Source: JAKFWF01 sp031429105
GTDB lineage: Bacteria > Pseudomonadota > Alphaproteobacteria > Rhizobiales > Hyphomicrobiaceae
Length of the DNA stretch: 24,546 nt
Assembly: GCA_031429105.1 (NCBI GenBank)
Contig: JANOYV010000012.1
Coordinates: forward strand, 1-24,546
Direction: 5' to 3'
Both the position numbers and the translations under genes were made by a program. Positions 14,257 to 24,546 of the stretch are shown in pieces. The notes under the pieces were generated by a model. The model worked only from the letters and a program-made list of their open reading frames with translations, was not told where the DNA came from and did no database searches. Every line of letters begins with the position of its first letter. Position 1 is the stretch's first letter.

Positions 14257-14888
14257 ATAGCTGCTGCGCGCTTGTGTTTTGTAAGGGCTGGATCGCAGCG
14301 GTCGCAGGACTCGACGCTGATGGGCCTGTCGCGCATCACCACTGCATGGATCATTTCAACGGTTCGGTCCGACGTCTGCAGTTCGATCTCCCAAGCGCAT
14401 GGGCCGACGAACGCGTGCCATTGATCGAGATTGCGAAATGGCACGGCAACAAGAACGGGAATGGCGAGATCCACTGCCTCCGCGATCAAAGTACGGAAGC
14501 CGCCACCCTCAGCCTCGGTCTTACCGAACTTGTTGACGATCACAAGATCTGGTCGTGTGGGCAGCGCCGCTCGAACAATCTGCATGGCTTTAAGTAGTTG
14601 ATCGAGGACGAGAGCGCATCCCTTGGCTCCTGGTCCTCGGTCCTGAGTGATTGGAACTAGGTCTCCGCTCGCCAATTCTTCGAGGATCATGTCGCAGCGC
14701 GAGCGACCTGGGCGGGGCCGGTTGTGCTGCACGAGGCCAGCCAACCGGCATCCACTATCGAGAAGTCGCAACGCGATGCTGCGAAGTGCCTCGTCGGCGG
14801 CTTCACTGTCGCTGTAGATGATCGCGATGATGGGCTTGCCCGGTCCGGTAGGCAACCCATTTGCGCCTCGAGGAGCAGGTTCTATCAT
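14253..14888 (-). CDS. DUF2478 family protein (molybdenum-associated, putative nucleotide-binding)
   Basis: A 211-residue protein. The family wording is clear: IIAIIYSD at the N-terminus, GCRLAGLVQ, CDMILEELASGDLVPITQDRGPGAKGCALVLDQL, DLVIVNKFGKTEAEGGGFRTLIAEA and IPVLVAVPFRNLDQWHAFVG. Homologues occur beside molybdate-transport and molybdoenzyme genes and are thought to be P-loop-derived, but no classical Walker A is visible. The ATG at 14888 overlaps the preceding stop by ATGA; the longer frame to 14921 would extend well into that gene and is not preferred. As the last gene of the nar run it may help supply or insert molybdenum cofactor into NarG. The biochemical function is unknown. Confidence 0.75.
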   Translation of the reverse strand: MIEPAPRGANGLPTGPGKPIIAIIYSDSEAADEALRSIALRLLDSGCRLAGLVQHNRPRPGRSRCDMILEELASGDLVPITQDRGPGAKGCALVLDQLLKAMQIVRAALPTRPDLVIVNKFGKTEAEGGGFRTLIAEAVDLAIPVLVAVPFRNLDQWHAFVGPCAWEIELQTSDRTVEMIHAVVMRDRPISVESCDRCDPALTKHKRAAAM

Positions 14889-15259
14889 GAGCGAGGCTGG
14901 CACGAGCCATCTCCACCGCAAGAGCAGCTGTGGCCCACAACGCGTCCGAGATCCGCTTCAAGTACGTCAATTTTGATTTTTGCGTCTTGCACAAGTGACC
15001 ATCTGACCATTTTCTCGAGAGCGGTGCGGGCGGGATCATCACTTCGTTCGATTGCGGTGACCAACGACAGCCAGTCCTCGTTGGATGCCAATGCTGCAAA
15101 GCGGCGTGTCGCACCCGACGCGTATTGCCCCAGGCTTTCATCGTGCAAGGCGGCCATGGCGCGAACTTCGGTGAGTAATACGATATCTCCCAGAGCTTCG
15201 ATTGCCACTCCGGCACCTGCGCTGGCTTCCAGTCGTTTGAGGATCGTTCCGAGCAGCAT
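14885..15259 (-). CDS. Small nar-operon protein with a Cys-rich C-terminal tail
   Basis: A 124-residue, mostly helical protein (LLGTILKRLEASAGAGVAIEAL at the N-terminus) that ends SCSCGGDGSCQPRS, a three-cysteine glycine-rich tail likely to bind a metal. I do not recognise a named family. GAGG nine bases before the ATG is a fair ribosome site; it starts 9 bp after the parvulin gene and shares ATGA with DUF2478. No signal peptide is present, so it is probably cytoplasmic, where NarGH is assembled. A metal-handling or chaperone role is inferred from position and tail only. Confidence 0.6.
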   Translation of the reverse strand: MLLGTILKRLEASAGAGVAIEALGDIVLLTEVRAMAALHDESLGQYASGATRRFAALASNEDWLSLVTAIERSDDPARTALEKMVRWSLVQDAKIKIDVLEADLGRVVGHSCSCGGDGSCQPRS

Positions 15260-15268
15260 GGCTCAACC

Positions 15269-16108
15269 TCACTGCAAAAGGGGGGAGGGGGCGCTGGCAA
15301 GCTCGACGCCGGTGATCTTGGCGCGGCCGGCCAGGATTGAAATGTATTGTTGAACGGCAACGCGCTGAACCTTTTCAGTCAGCCAGTCGGCGATGCGCTG
15401 GTGCACCATTTCAAAGGGCAACGCGCGGCCCTCGATATGTCGGTCGAGGGCGACAACGTGAAAGCCGTAGCGTGTCTCAATGGGCTGCGGATGCACGGCT
15501 CCGACGATCATGTCATTCAGCGCTTTTTCGAACTCCAGAATTGTTTGTCCAGGACCGATCTGGCCGAGGCTGCCGCCGGTTTTACAAGAGGGACAAGCCG
15601 ATAATGCATCAGCTAACGCACTGAATTGCGTTGGATCGGTTGTGAGTTGCGCAATAGCCGCGCTGGCCTGTTGCACGGCCTCCTGGCGACCAACGACATC
15701 GTCTTTGGCGGCGGCAAAGAGGATGTGACGTGCTTCGTATAGATCGGCTGAGCGAAACCTGCGCCGGTTCGAATCGTAGTAGCGACGGCAGGAGGCCTCG
15801 TCAGCCGTTGGCGTTTGAACCTCGAGTTCAATCAACGCTCGAACCAAAGCCTCTTCATCGGTCTCGCGTCGACCTTGGCCGTCGTCGGCAGGTTGGGGCT
15901 CGAGTTTCAAGCGCCGCGCTTGTGCGAGCAGTAACTGTCGCACAACCAACGCGCGTGCCGCTGCGTGCCACGCCTCAGCAGGAGTGGCTGCCGGATGGTT
16001 CTGGATCTCGCGTGCGATATCATCGCGATCAATCACCAGCCCATCAACACCGACAACGACCCGTTGGGTGGGCATGGTTGGATGGATGCTGCGGTTGACT
16101 GTTACCAT
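15269..16108 (-). CDS. Cytoplasmic parvulin-type peptidyl-prolyl isomerase of the nar operon
   Basis: A 279-residue protein. The N-terminal third is a helical SurA/NifM-like chaperone region (GVDGLVIDRDDIAREIQNHP, then WHAAARALVVRQLLLAQARR), and a parvulin domain spans about residues 120-235: YEARHILFAAAKDD, a SACPSCKTGGSLGQIGPGQTILEFEKAL core, then PIETRYGFHVVALDR. No signal peptide is visible, unlike SurA. It lies 6 bp after narI. A comparable isomerase gene follows narI in Pseudomonas aeruginosa, supporting a conserved role in nitrate reductase folding or maturation. Two cysteines (SCPSC-like) in the parvulin loop, which belong to the common ACPSC-x-GGdLG pattern, are present. Confidence 0.8.
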   Translation of the reverse strand: MVTVNRSIHPTMPTQRVVVGVDGLVIDRDDIAREIQNHPAATPAEAWHAAARALVVRQLLLAQARRLKLEPQPADDGQGRRETDEEALVRALIELEVQTPTADEASCRRYYDSNRRRFRSADLYEARHILFAAAKDDVVGRQEAVQQASAAIAQLTTDPTQFSALADALSACPSCKTGGSLGQIGPGQTILEFEKALNDMIVGAVHPQPIETRYGFHVVALDRHIEGRALPFEMVHQRIADWLTEKVQRVAVQQYISILAGRAKITGVELASAPSPLLQ

Positions 16109-16114
16109 CGCCCG

Positions 16115-16846
16115 TCACTCCCCAGGATATTGCGTTGGTCGTACCTGCGATTTCACCCCGATGCTCCGTCGCGTTCGGACCACCTGATAGCCCTTGCGCC
16201 CGATGTACCAAATGGGTGCCGACCAAACATGCACGAGGCGCGAGAACGGGAAGATCAAGAAGATCGTCATGCCAAGCACGAGATGAGCGAGGTAGGGCCA
16301 ATCCAATCCTTGCAGTGTCTTCGCATCTACCGGCTGGACTGTGAGAATGCCTTGCGCCCAATGTGCGAGCGTCAGCATGACTGCACCATCTGAATGCACA
16401 AATGAGAAGGGCAGCGTTATCAGGCCCAGTGACAGCTGAACCCACAGAATGATCAGCACTGCCAGATCCATATAGGTCGACGTTTGGCGGATGCGGGCAT
16501 CGGTCAAACGGCGGTGCAGCAGCAAAGTCAGCCCGATGAAGCAGACAAGTCCTGCGATGCCACCGGCAATAATCGCAATGCGCTGCTTTTGCTCCACGGT
16601 CATAACGAGCGTGTAGATCCCCTGCGGGGTCAGTAAGCCGACGGCATGGCCCAACACGAGGAACAGAATACCGAAGTGAAACAGGTTTGACCCCCAGGCC
16701 AGCTGCTTCTTGCGGAGCAACTGGCTGGAGCTCGCGCGCCAGGTGTATTGCTCGCGATCAAATCGGATCAAGCTGCCGAAGATGAATGCCGACAGGCAGA
16801 CATACGGGTACCAGACAAAGAGAATATGGAAGATGGGGTCGCGCAT
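16115..16846 (-). CDS. narI: Respiratory nitrate reductase gamma subunit (cytochrome b)
   Basis: A 243-residue integral membrane protein with five hydrophobic segments. It oxidises quinol and passes electrons through two b haems to NarH. The four haem-ligating histidines correspond to H57 and H67 (NLFHFGILFLVLGHAVG) and H188 and H206 (AHLVLGMTIFLIFPFSRLVHVW), with spacing as in E. coli NarI. The length is close to the usual 225-245. The ATG at 16846 follows narJ by 11 bp with GGAG nearby. It anchors NarGH to the cytoplasmic face of the inner membrane. All key residues are present, so it should be functional. Confidence 0.95.
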   Translation of the reverse strand: MRDPIFHILFVWYPYVCLSAFIFGSLIRFDREQYTWRASSSQLLRKKQLAWGSNLFHFGILFLVLGHAVGLLTPQGIYTLVMTVEQKQRIAIIAGGIAGLVCFIGLTLLLHRRLTDARIRQTSTYMDLAVLIILWVQLSLGLITLPFSFVHSDGAVMLTLAHWAQGILTVQPVDAKTLQGLDWPYLAHLVLGMTIFLIFPFSRLVHVWSAPIWYIGRKGYQVVRTRRSIGVKSQVRPTQYPGE

Positions 16847-16857
16847 GGTAGTGACTC

Positions 16858-17609
16858 CTAGCGGGCTCGATTGCCGGAATGGGTTATGATGGTGCGGGGT
16901 CCAGTACTGGGTAGCGTTTCCATGCCTGGCGCCGGTCTTCGGGCTTGCCTAAGGCTCGCAGCCAATCCGTCGCGGCCACAGGCATCCGCGGCTGACCCGG
17001 GGCCAAAGGTGACTTCTTCCTCTTCCCAGGCAGCGTCGAGGGCTTCGAGATCGTCGGGTTCAGGGTCGGGTTCGGCACGAAGGGCTGCGAGGGCGGCTTC
17101 GTTCAGCTTGGCCTTTGAGAGCGCGACAAGAGCTGAGAACACGACCTCATAAGGCGATACCCGTTTTGCCAATCGCTCGCGTAATGCTGCAAACACATGG
17201 CCGGGCTGGGCGATCAACGCGATGGCCTCGACCGGTGGGCGCGTCGAGGCGTATTCAAGAAACAAGGGTAGAAAATCCGGCAATTCCGAAGTGGTTGGCG
17301 TGAAGCCGCCGTCCTCGTAGACCTTGATCAGATCGACCATCGCCTGACCACGATCACGGCTTTCACCATGAACGTGCTCAAACAGGTGCAGTGAAAGTGA
17401 GCGCGTGCGATCAAAAAGCAGAATGAACCGCTCCTGGGCATCGTAGATATCGTGGGATGCAAGATCGTCGATCAGGTCGCCGATTTCCTCGCGCTGACGC
17501 TTTGGCAGTATCGCTTCGCGAGCCAGAACCGCCTTCATCTCGATGCCAGATTTGATCAACTCCGTCGTCGGGTAGGTCAGGAGTGCGGATAGCACTTTCA
17601 AGGTTTTCA

Positions 17610-17610
<1 letters not shown>
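16858..17610 (-). CDS. narJ: Nitrate reductase molybdenum-cofactor assembly chaperone
   Basis: A 250-residue NarJ/TorD-type chaperone. The opening MKTLKVLSALLTYPTTEL and the HLFEHVHGESRDRGQAMVDL motif are diagnostic of NarJ, as is the closing EEEVTFGPGSAADACG. It binds apo-NarGH and holds it for cofactor insertion, and does not remain in the mature enzyme. The ATG at 17610 overlaps the narH stop as TAATG; a longer frame to 17715 lies within narH and is a shadow. The C-terminal tail after about residue 215 is Arg- and Pro-rich and somewhat longer than in enterobacteria, as is common in related NarJ proteins. Confidence 0.95.
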
Positions 17611-19136
<1,526 letters not shown>

Positions 19137-19147
19137 GTGCGATCCCT

Positions 19148-22100
19148 TTATTCGGCAGCTTTGATGGTGGCGGGTGCGAAGTCTTTGTAGGGACGCTCAA
19201 GCCAATCGACTTTGCTCAGCTTGCGCACTACGACGAATTCGTCACGGTTGGTGCCGATCGTGCCGTAGTAGTTGAAGTCATACGCAAGCTGCGCGTAGCC
19301 ACCGATCATGTGGGTCGGGTTGAGAACAATACGTGTGACTGAGTTATGGATGCCGCCACGATTGCCGGTCATCTCCGAACCAGGCACGTTCACAATCTTC
19401 TCTTGGGCGTGGTACATCATCACCATGCCTTCCTTGACGCGCTGCGAGACAACTGCACGGGCGACAAGCGCGCCGTTGCTGTTGAAGGCCTCCACCCAAT
19501 CGTTGTCGACGAGACCGGCTTTTGATGCATCCCGCTCGCTGATCCAGATGCAGGGGCCACCACGGGAGAGCGTGAGCATCAACAGGTTGTCCGTGTAGGT
19601 GGAGTGAATGCCCCATTTCTGATGCGGAGTGATGAAGTTGAGAACGATCTGCTTTTCGCCATTCGACTTCATGTTGATCACCGGCTTGATCGCACGAAGA
19701 TCGATCGGTGGACGGTAGACGCACAGGCCCGCGCCGAACGCCCGCATCCACAAATGGTCCTGATAGAGCTGTTGGCGGCCGGTGAGGGTGCGCCAGGGGA
19801 TCAGTTCATGCACATTGGTGTAGCCAGCATTGTAGCAGACCTTCTCACTCTCGAGGCCGGACCAGGTCGGCGCCGAGATGATCTTGCGCGGTTGAGCCAC
19901 TACATCGCGGAACCGGATCTTCTCATCCTGTTTTGGCAGCGCGAGATGGGCGTGCTCACGGCCGGTGAACTTGCTGAGTGCCTGCCAAGCTCTGACCGCC
20001 ACTTCGCCGTTGGTCTCTGGCGCCATCATCAAGATGACTTCGGTTGCATCGATGTCGCTGACAATGCGCGCGAGGCCCTTGTTGGCGCCATCGTTGTGAA
20101 CGCCGTTGAGCGCCTTCAGGTGTTCGACTTCATGGCCGGTTTTCCAGGCCATTCCCTTTATTCCGTTGCCGATGGTTTCCATCAGGGGGCCGAGCGATGT
20201 GAACCGCTCGTAGGTGTGGGGGTAGTCGCGCTCTACGACTGTCACGATCGGCATAGTCTTGCCGGGAATGGGCTCGCATTCTCCCTTTTTCCAATCCTTC
20301 GGCTCAAATGGTTGCGCAATTTCGTTTGCTGAATCGTGCTTTATCGGGTTGAGGACAATGTCTTTTTCGACTCCCAGAACTTCGGGTGCGACCTTGGAAA
20401 AGGCCTTGGCGATGCCCTTGTAGATGTCCCAGTCGGATCGCGCTTCCCAGCCGGGATCGACGGCTCCCGTCAATGGATGAATGAAGGGGTGCATGTCGGA
20501 CGTGTTGAGATCGTTTTTCTCATACCAAGTCGCCGTTGGCAGAACGATGTCGGAGTACACACACGTGGTTGACATGCGGAAGTCTAGCGTCACGAGGAGG
20601 TCGAGCTTGCCCTCTGGCGCCTCATCGTGCCAGACGGCCTCCTTTGATTTCGCCTTTCCTTCGATCCCCAGATCCTTACCCAGAACGCCGTGCGTGGTGC
20701 CGAGCAGATGCTTCAGAAAATACTCGTGTCCCTTGCCGGAGGAGCCGAGCAGGTTCGAGCGCCAAACGAACATATTGCGCGGCCAGTTCTTTGGGTTGTC
20801 TGGATCTTCGCAGGAAAGCTTTAGAGTGCCAGCCTTGAGCGACTTTGCGACGTAGTCCTTCGGCTCCATACCCGATGCTGCTGCATCTTTTGCGACCTGC
20901 AATGGATTGGTCTGCAGCTGCGGCGCTGATGGCAGCCAGCCCATACGCTCGGCGCGAATATTATAATCGATGATCGCGCCATCCCAGGGACCCGCAGGCG
21001 CCGTTGGTGAAACGAGGTCGCCGACGTTCATTGTCTCATAGCGCCATTGGTCGGTGTGGGCATAGAAGGCAGACGTGGTGTTTTGCTGGCGCGGTGGGCG
21101 TCCCCAGTCGAGGGCAAATGCGAGGGGCGCCCAGCCTGCTTGTGGGCGTAGCTTTTCTTGCCCCACATAGTGCGCCCAACCGCCGCCGGACTGCCCGACA
21201 CAACCGCACATCACCAGCATGTTGATTACGCCGCGATAGTTCATGTCGGCGTGGAACCAGTGGTTCATTGCAGCGCCGATAATGATCATCGACCGGCCGT
21301 TGGTCTTCTCCGCGTTGGTTGCAAACTCACGTGCAACTTGGATGATCTTATCGCGCGATACGCCGGTGATTTTCTCTGCCCATGCTGGCGTGTAGGGTAC
21401 GTCATCGTCGAGCGACTTGGCGACGTTGTCGCCACCATAGCCGCAATCGACGCCGTAGTTGGCCAGGAACAGGTCATGGACCGAGGCAACCAACGTCTCG
21501 CCGTCGGCGAGCTTGAGCTTCTTCACCGGTACCCGTCGCTTAAGGACGCTCGCGTGCTTTGTTGATGCAAAGTGTTCGTGCGCGATATTGCCGAAATAAG
21601 GAAACGAAACTTCAGCTAACTCATCCTTGATCGAGGCAAGCGAAAGACGCAGCGTCGTCGATTGGCCATCGGCCTCCTGTTCCGCGAGGTTCCACTTACC
21701 GCTTTCGCCCCACCGGAAGCCGATCGTGCCCTTCGGTGCCACGACGTTGCCGGAGGTCTCGTCGAAGGCGACGGTTTTCCAATCAGGATTGTTTGATTCA
21801 CCCAGTGATTTATCGAAATCGGAGGCACGCAGGAACCGCTCAGGCACCAACTGGTCGCCCTGCTTTACCAATCGGACCAGCATGGGCATGTCGGTATACT
21901 TGCGGACATAGTCGCGGAAATATGGGACCTGTCGGTTGACGTGATACTCCTTGAGGATGACGTGACCCATCGCCATGGCGAGTGCCGAATCCGTGCCCTG
22001 CTTTACCGATAGCCAGATGTCGCCGAACTTCGAAGCCTCGGAATAGTCCGGGCAGATGACTGCACTCTTCATGCCGCGATAGCGCGCTTCCGTGTAGAAA

Positions 22101-22894
22101 TGCGCGTCGGGCGTGCGGGTTTGCGGAACGTTCGAGCCCCACAAAATAATAAAGCCCGCATTGTACCAGTCGGCCGATTCCGGAACGTCGGTTTGCTCGC
22201 CCCAGGTCTGTGGCGAGGCTGGCGGCAAGTCGCAATACCAGTCGTAAAACGACATGCAAACGCCACCGATCAGCGACAGATAGCGGGAGCCAGCCGCGTA
22301 ACTTACCATCGACATGGCGGGGATCGGCGAGAAGCCGAAAATGCGGTCTGGGCCATAGGCCTTCGCCGTGTAGGCGTTGGCCGCCGCAATGATCTCGGTG
22401 ACCTCGTCCCAGGGCGCGCGTACGAAACCGCCGTGCCCGCGCTTCTTTACATAGCTTGCGCGCTTGTCAGGATCTTCAACGATCGACTTCCAAGCCGCAA
22501 CTGGCGTCATGGTCGCCCGCGCCTCACGCCACAACTTGACTAGGCGCGAGCGTACCAACGGATACTTTACGCGGTTACCGGAGTAGAGATACCAGCTGTA
22601 ACTCGCACCGCGCGAACAGCCGCGCGGCTCATGGTTCGGTAGATCTGGTCTTGTACGGGGATAATCAGTTTGTTGCGTCTCCCAAGTGACGATGCCTCCC
22701 TTGACGTAGATTTTCCACGAGCATGAACCAGTGCAGTTGGCACCGTGCGTTGAGCGCACAATCTTGTCGTGCTGCCAGCGTTTGCGATAGCCGTCTTCCC
22801 ACCGACGATCTTCCCCGGTCATGATGCCATGGCCATTAGAGAAGGGCTCGTTGACCTTTGTAAAGAAGGTGAGACGATCAAGAAAATGACTCAT
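19148..22894 (-). CDS. narG: Respiratory nitrate reductase alpha subunit (Mo-bisMGD catalytic)
   Basis: A 1248-residue catalytic subunit that reduces nitrate to nitrite in the cytoplasm. The FS0 4Fe-4S ligands are the His and Cys of HGANCTGSC (H50, C54, C58) and C93 in PRGCSRG; the molybdenum-binding aspartate lies in the YDWYCDLPP motif near residue 222. WGSNVPQTRTPDAHF and QQNTTSAFYAHTDQWRYE are further family signatures. The length equals that of E. coli NarG (1247), and no frameshift or internal stop is seen. The N-terminal vestigial Tat-like stretch (MSHFLDRLTFF) lacks a twin arginine and is retained, as in the family. It is 44 bp after narK, forming narK-G-H-J-I. Confidence 0.98.
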   Translation of the reverse strand: MSHFLDRLTFFTKVNEPFSNGHGIMTGEDRRWEDGYRKRWQHDKIVRSTHGANCTGSCSWKIYVKGGIVTWETQQTDYPRTRPDLPNHEPRGCSRGASYSWYLYSGNRVKYPLVRSRLVKLWREARATMTPVAAWKSIVEDPDKRASYVKKRGHGGFVRAPWDEVTEIIAAANAYTAKAYGPDRIFGFSPIPAMSMVSYAAGSRYLSLIGGVCMSFYDWYCDLPPASPQTWGEQTDVPESADWYNAGFIILWGSNVPQTRTPDAHFYTEARYRGMKSAVICPDYSEASKFGDIWLSVKQGTDSALAMAMGHVILKEYHVNRQVPYFRDYVRKYTDMPMLVRLVKQGDQLVPERFLRASDFDKSLGESNNPDWKTVAFDETSGNVVAPKGTIGFRWGESGKWNLAEQEADGQSTTLRLSLASIKDELAEVSFPYFGNIAHEHFASTKHASVLKRRVPVKKLKLADGETLVASVHDLFLANYGVDCGYGGDNVAKSLDDDVPYTPAWAEKITGVSRDKIIQVAREFATNAEKTNGRSMIIIGAAMNHWFHADMNYRGVINMLVMCGCVGQSGGGWAHYVGQEKLRPQAGWAPLAFALDWGRPPRQQNTTSAFYAHTDQWRYETMNVGDLVSPTAPAGPWDGAIIDYNIRAERMGWLPSAPQLQTNPLQVAKDAAASGMEPKDYVAKSLKAGTLKLSCEDPDNPKNWPRNMFVWRSNLLGSSGKGHEYFLKHLLGTTHGVLGKDLGIEGKAKSKEAVWHDEAPEGKLDLLVTLDFRMSTTCVYSDIVLPTATWYEKNDLNTSDMHPFIHPLTGAVDPGWEARSDWDIYKGIAKAFSKVAPEVLGVEKDIVLNPIKHDSANEIAQPFEPKDWKKGECEPIPGKTMPIVTVVERDYPHTYERFTSLGPLMETIGNGIKGMAWKTGHEVEHLKALNGVHNDGANKGLARIVSDIDATEVILMMAPETNGEVAVRAWQALSKFTGREHAHLALPKQDEKIRFRDVVAQPRKIISAPTWSGLESEKVCYNAGYTNVHELIPWRTLTGRQQLYQDHLWMRAFGAGLCVYRPPIDLRAIKPVINMKSNGEKQIVLNFITPHQKWGIHSTYTDNLLMLTLSRGGPCIWISERDASKAGLVDNDWVEAFNSNGALVARAVVSQRVKEGMVMMYHAQEKIVNVPGSEMTGNRGGIHNSVTRIVLNPTHMIGGYAQLAYDFNYYGTIGTNRDEFVVVRKLSKVDWLERPYKDFAPATIKAAE

Positions 22895-22938
22895 GATGAG
22901 ATGCCTTTGCGACGACTGAGTTATTCGTGTTGAGCTGG

Positions 22939-24546
22939 CTATTCAGCAGGCTTGATCGCAGTGCTGCCTGATCGGTCGGTGATGCCGCGCTCGATGTCAT
23001 GCAGGAGGCCACCCGGACGGGTGTAAATCCACCATGTGATGGCGATGCAGCTGACGTAGAATGCGAGGAAGGCGTAGAGTGCGACCTCGGCACCGCCGGT
23101 CATGGCGATGGAGGTGCCGAAGCTCTTCGGGATGAAGAAGGCGCCATAAGCAGCAATCGCAGACGTAAAGCCGATGATCGCGGCGGACTCTTTGTCCGAC
23201 TGCTTGATGCGTTCGACCGGCGATAGCTGCGGTTCAAGTCGAGCCACTTCGCGGCGCATGATCGCTGGGATCATTTGGAAGGTCGAAGCATTGCCCACGC
23301 CAGACGCTGTGAACAGGAATAGGAAGCTTGCAAGGAACACAGGGAACGCTGAGGCGCTGCCCTTCATGCCGATGGCATAGAGGACGCCGATGACGCCGAA
23401 TGACATCGCGATGAATACCCAAAAGGTGATCCGTGCCCCGCCGATGCGATCTGACAGTTTGCCAGCGCCAGCTCTCGCAAGAGCGCCAACCAACGGCCCA
23501 AGGAAAGCGTATTTCAGCGCATTTACTTCCGGGAAAAGTATTTTGGAAAGTAGAGGGAACGCTGCTGAAAGGCCGATGAACGATCCGAATGTGCCTGTGT
23601 AGAGCCAGCACATGATCCAGTTGTGCGTGCGGCTGAAGATGACCGACTGATCGGCGAACGAGGCCTTCATCGTCGCGATATCATTCATGCCGAACCAAGC
23701 GGCAAAAGCACTGGCGATGATAAAGGGTACGAATACGTAGCCAGCGTTCTGAAGCCAGAGGGTCGACGTAACATTCGCGATGGTTGCAGTTTGCGGTGCG
23801 CCACCAAGCCATCCGAAAACGCCCGTGGTGATCACCAGTGGCACGACGAACTGCACGACACTAACGCCAAGATTGCCGAGCCCGGCGTTAATCGCGAGGG
23901 CGTTACCCTTCTCGGACTTTGGAAAGTAGAACGAGATATTGGCCATCGACGAGGCGAAGTTGCCGCCACCAAAGCCGCATAGCAGCGACAGTGCGAGGAA
24001 GATCCAGTACGGCGTGTCAGGGTTTTGCACCGCCATCCCGATGCCGATTGCTGGGATCAGCAGCGACCATGTCGCAAGCGTCGTCCACAGTCGTCCGCCA
24101 AAGATCGCCGGCATGAAGCTGTAGAATATGCGCAGTGTCGCGCCCGAAAGTCCTGGCAGTGAAGCCAGCCAGAATAGCTGCTCGTTCGTGAAGGCAAAGC
24201 CAACCGATGGCAGCTTAGCAACGACGACGGACCAGACCATCCAGACGGCAAACGAGAGCAGCAGACACGGCACCGAGATCCACAGATTGCGGCGCGCGAT
24301 CGCAGAACCGCCAGTGTCCCAGAATGTCTTATCCTCGGGCCGCCAATCCTTGATCGCGCCGCCCTGCCCTGCCAGCGCACCTGCCTGTTTCGGACCGTGG
24401 ATCGACTGCATCTCCGGCAGTTGCGGAAGAGCCTTGGCTGGAACACCGGCTTCGGATGCCTCGCGCTCCATCTGCCGGATCGCCAGATGCATCCAGGCGA
24501 GCGAGATCGATACGATGACGAACAGCAACCAAAAGCAACTCTGCCA
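22939..24546 (-). CDS. narK: NarK1-NarK2 fused nitrate/nitrite transporter, C-terminal part (runs off the right edge)
   Basis: The frame is open to the window edge. From the edge it reads WQSCFWLLFVIVSISLAWMHLAIRQM, the last membrane helix of one NarK module, then a hydrophilic linker of about 65 residues (rich in Pro, Gln and Lys), and then a complete second NarK module of about twelve helices starting near RRNLWISVPCLLLSF. Landmarks of the second module are GGGNFASSMANISFYFPKSEKGNALAINAGLGNLGVS, the glycine-rich nitrate-signature helix, and ALARAGAGKLSDRIGGARITFW. This matches the fused NarK1-NarK2 proteins of Paracoccus-type denitrifiers, in which one half is a nitrate/proton symporter and the other a nitrate/nitrite antiporter. 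A TTG at 24528 that could open this frame is internal, not a true start. Confidence 0.9.
   Translation of the reverse strand, partial: WQSCFWLLFVIVSISLAWMHLAIRQMEREASEAGVPAKALPQLPEMQSIHGPKQAGALAGQGGAIKDWRPEDKTFWDTGGSAIARRNLWISVPCLLLSFAVWMVWSVVVAKLPSVGFAFTNEQLFWLASLPGLSGATLRIFYSFMPAIFGGRLWTTLATWSLLIPAIGIGMAVQNPDTPYWIFLALSLLCGFGGGNFASSMANISFYFPKSEKGNALAINAGLGNLGVSVVQFVVPLVITTGVFGWLGGAPQTATIANVTSTLWLQNAGYVFVPFIIASAFAAWFGMNDIATMKASFADQSVIFSRTHNWIMCWLYTGTFGSFIGLSAAFPLLSKILFPEVNALKYAFLGPLVGALARAGAGKLSDRIGGARITFWVFIAMSFGVIGVLYAIGMKGSASAFPVFLASFLFLFTASGVGNASTFQMIPAIMRREVARLEPQLSPVERIKQSDKESAAIIGFTSAIAAYGAFFIPKSFGTSIAMTGGAEVALYAFLAFYVSCIAITWWIYTRPGGLLHDIERGITDRSGSTAIKPAE

Overview
The window is high-GC DNA with dense operons, leaderless gene junctions (ATGA, GTGA and TAATG overlaps) and FNR/FixK-type boxes. 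A NarK1-NarK2 fusion heads a narGHJI cluster that ends in a parvulin and a DUF2478 gene. Together these suggest a facultatively denitrifying or nitrate-respiring proteobacterium, most likely an alphaproteobacterium of the Hyphomicrobiales type. This placement is an inference from gene content; no rRNA is present.

Left edge (1-351): the first 21 codons and outer end of an IS481-family insertion sequence, then a short non-coding stretch with a 24-bp-period duplication.

Sulfonate island (352-8767): seven minus-strand genes read leftward as tauA-tauB-tauC (ABC importer), an HpsN/HisD-like dehydrogenase, a DegT-type PLP aminotransferase, a CuyA-like cysteate sulfo-lyase and an Asp/Glu-type racemase. 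A LacI-family regulator is transcribed divergently, and a LacI-type operator (TGAAAGCGCTTACA) lies next to a candidate promoter. The set looks like uptake of a C3 organosulfonate, oxidation of its alcohol group to an acid, amino-group and stereochemical adjustment to L-cysteate, and cleavage to pyruvate, ammonium and sulfite. The combination of HpsN-like enzyme, DegT aminotransferase, racemase and CuyA, without sulfolactate dehydrogenase or SuyAB, is the best candidate for an undescribed pathway; cysteinolate is the most economical substrate guess.

Middle accessory region (8768-14252): a frameshifted and truncated SDR pseudogene, an aminoglycoside-phosphotransferase-like/P-loop kinase fusion, a PNPOx-fold protein with a textbook FNR class II promoter, a decayed cytochrome c facing an intact one, a group III truncated haemoglobin and a small Cys-rich DUF6455 protein. 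Three good FNR/FixK boxes (11483-11496, 11694-11707, 14243-14256) indicate an oxygen-responsive regulon.

Respiratory nitrate reductase operon (14253-24546, minus strand): narK (N-terminal half outside the window), narG, narH, narJ, narI, a cytoplasmic parvulin, a small protein with a Cys-rich tail and a DUF2478 protein, all tightly packed. NarGHI form the membrane-bound quinol:nitrate oxidoreductase, NarJ is its assembly chaperone, NarK exchanges nitrate and nitrite, and the parvulin probably assists maturation.
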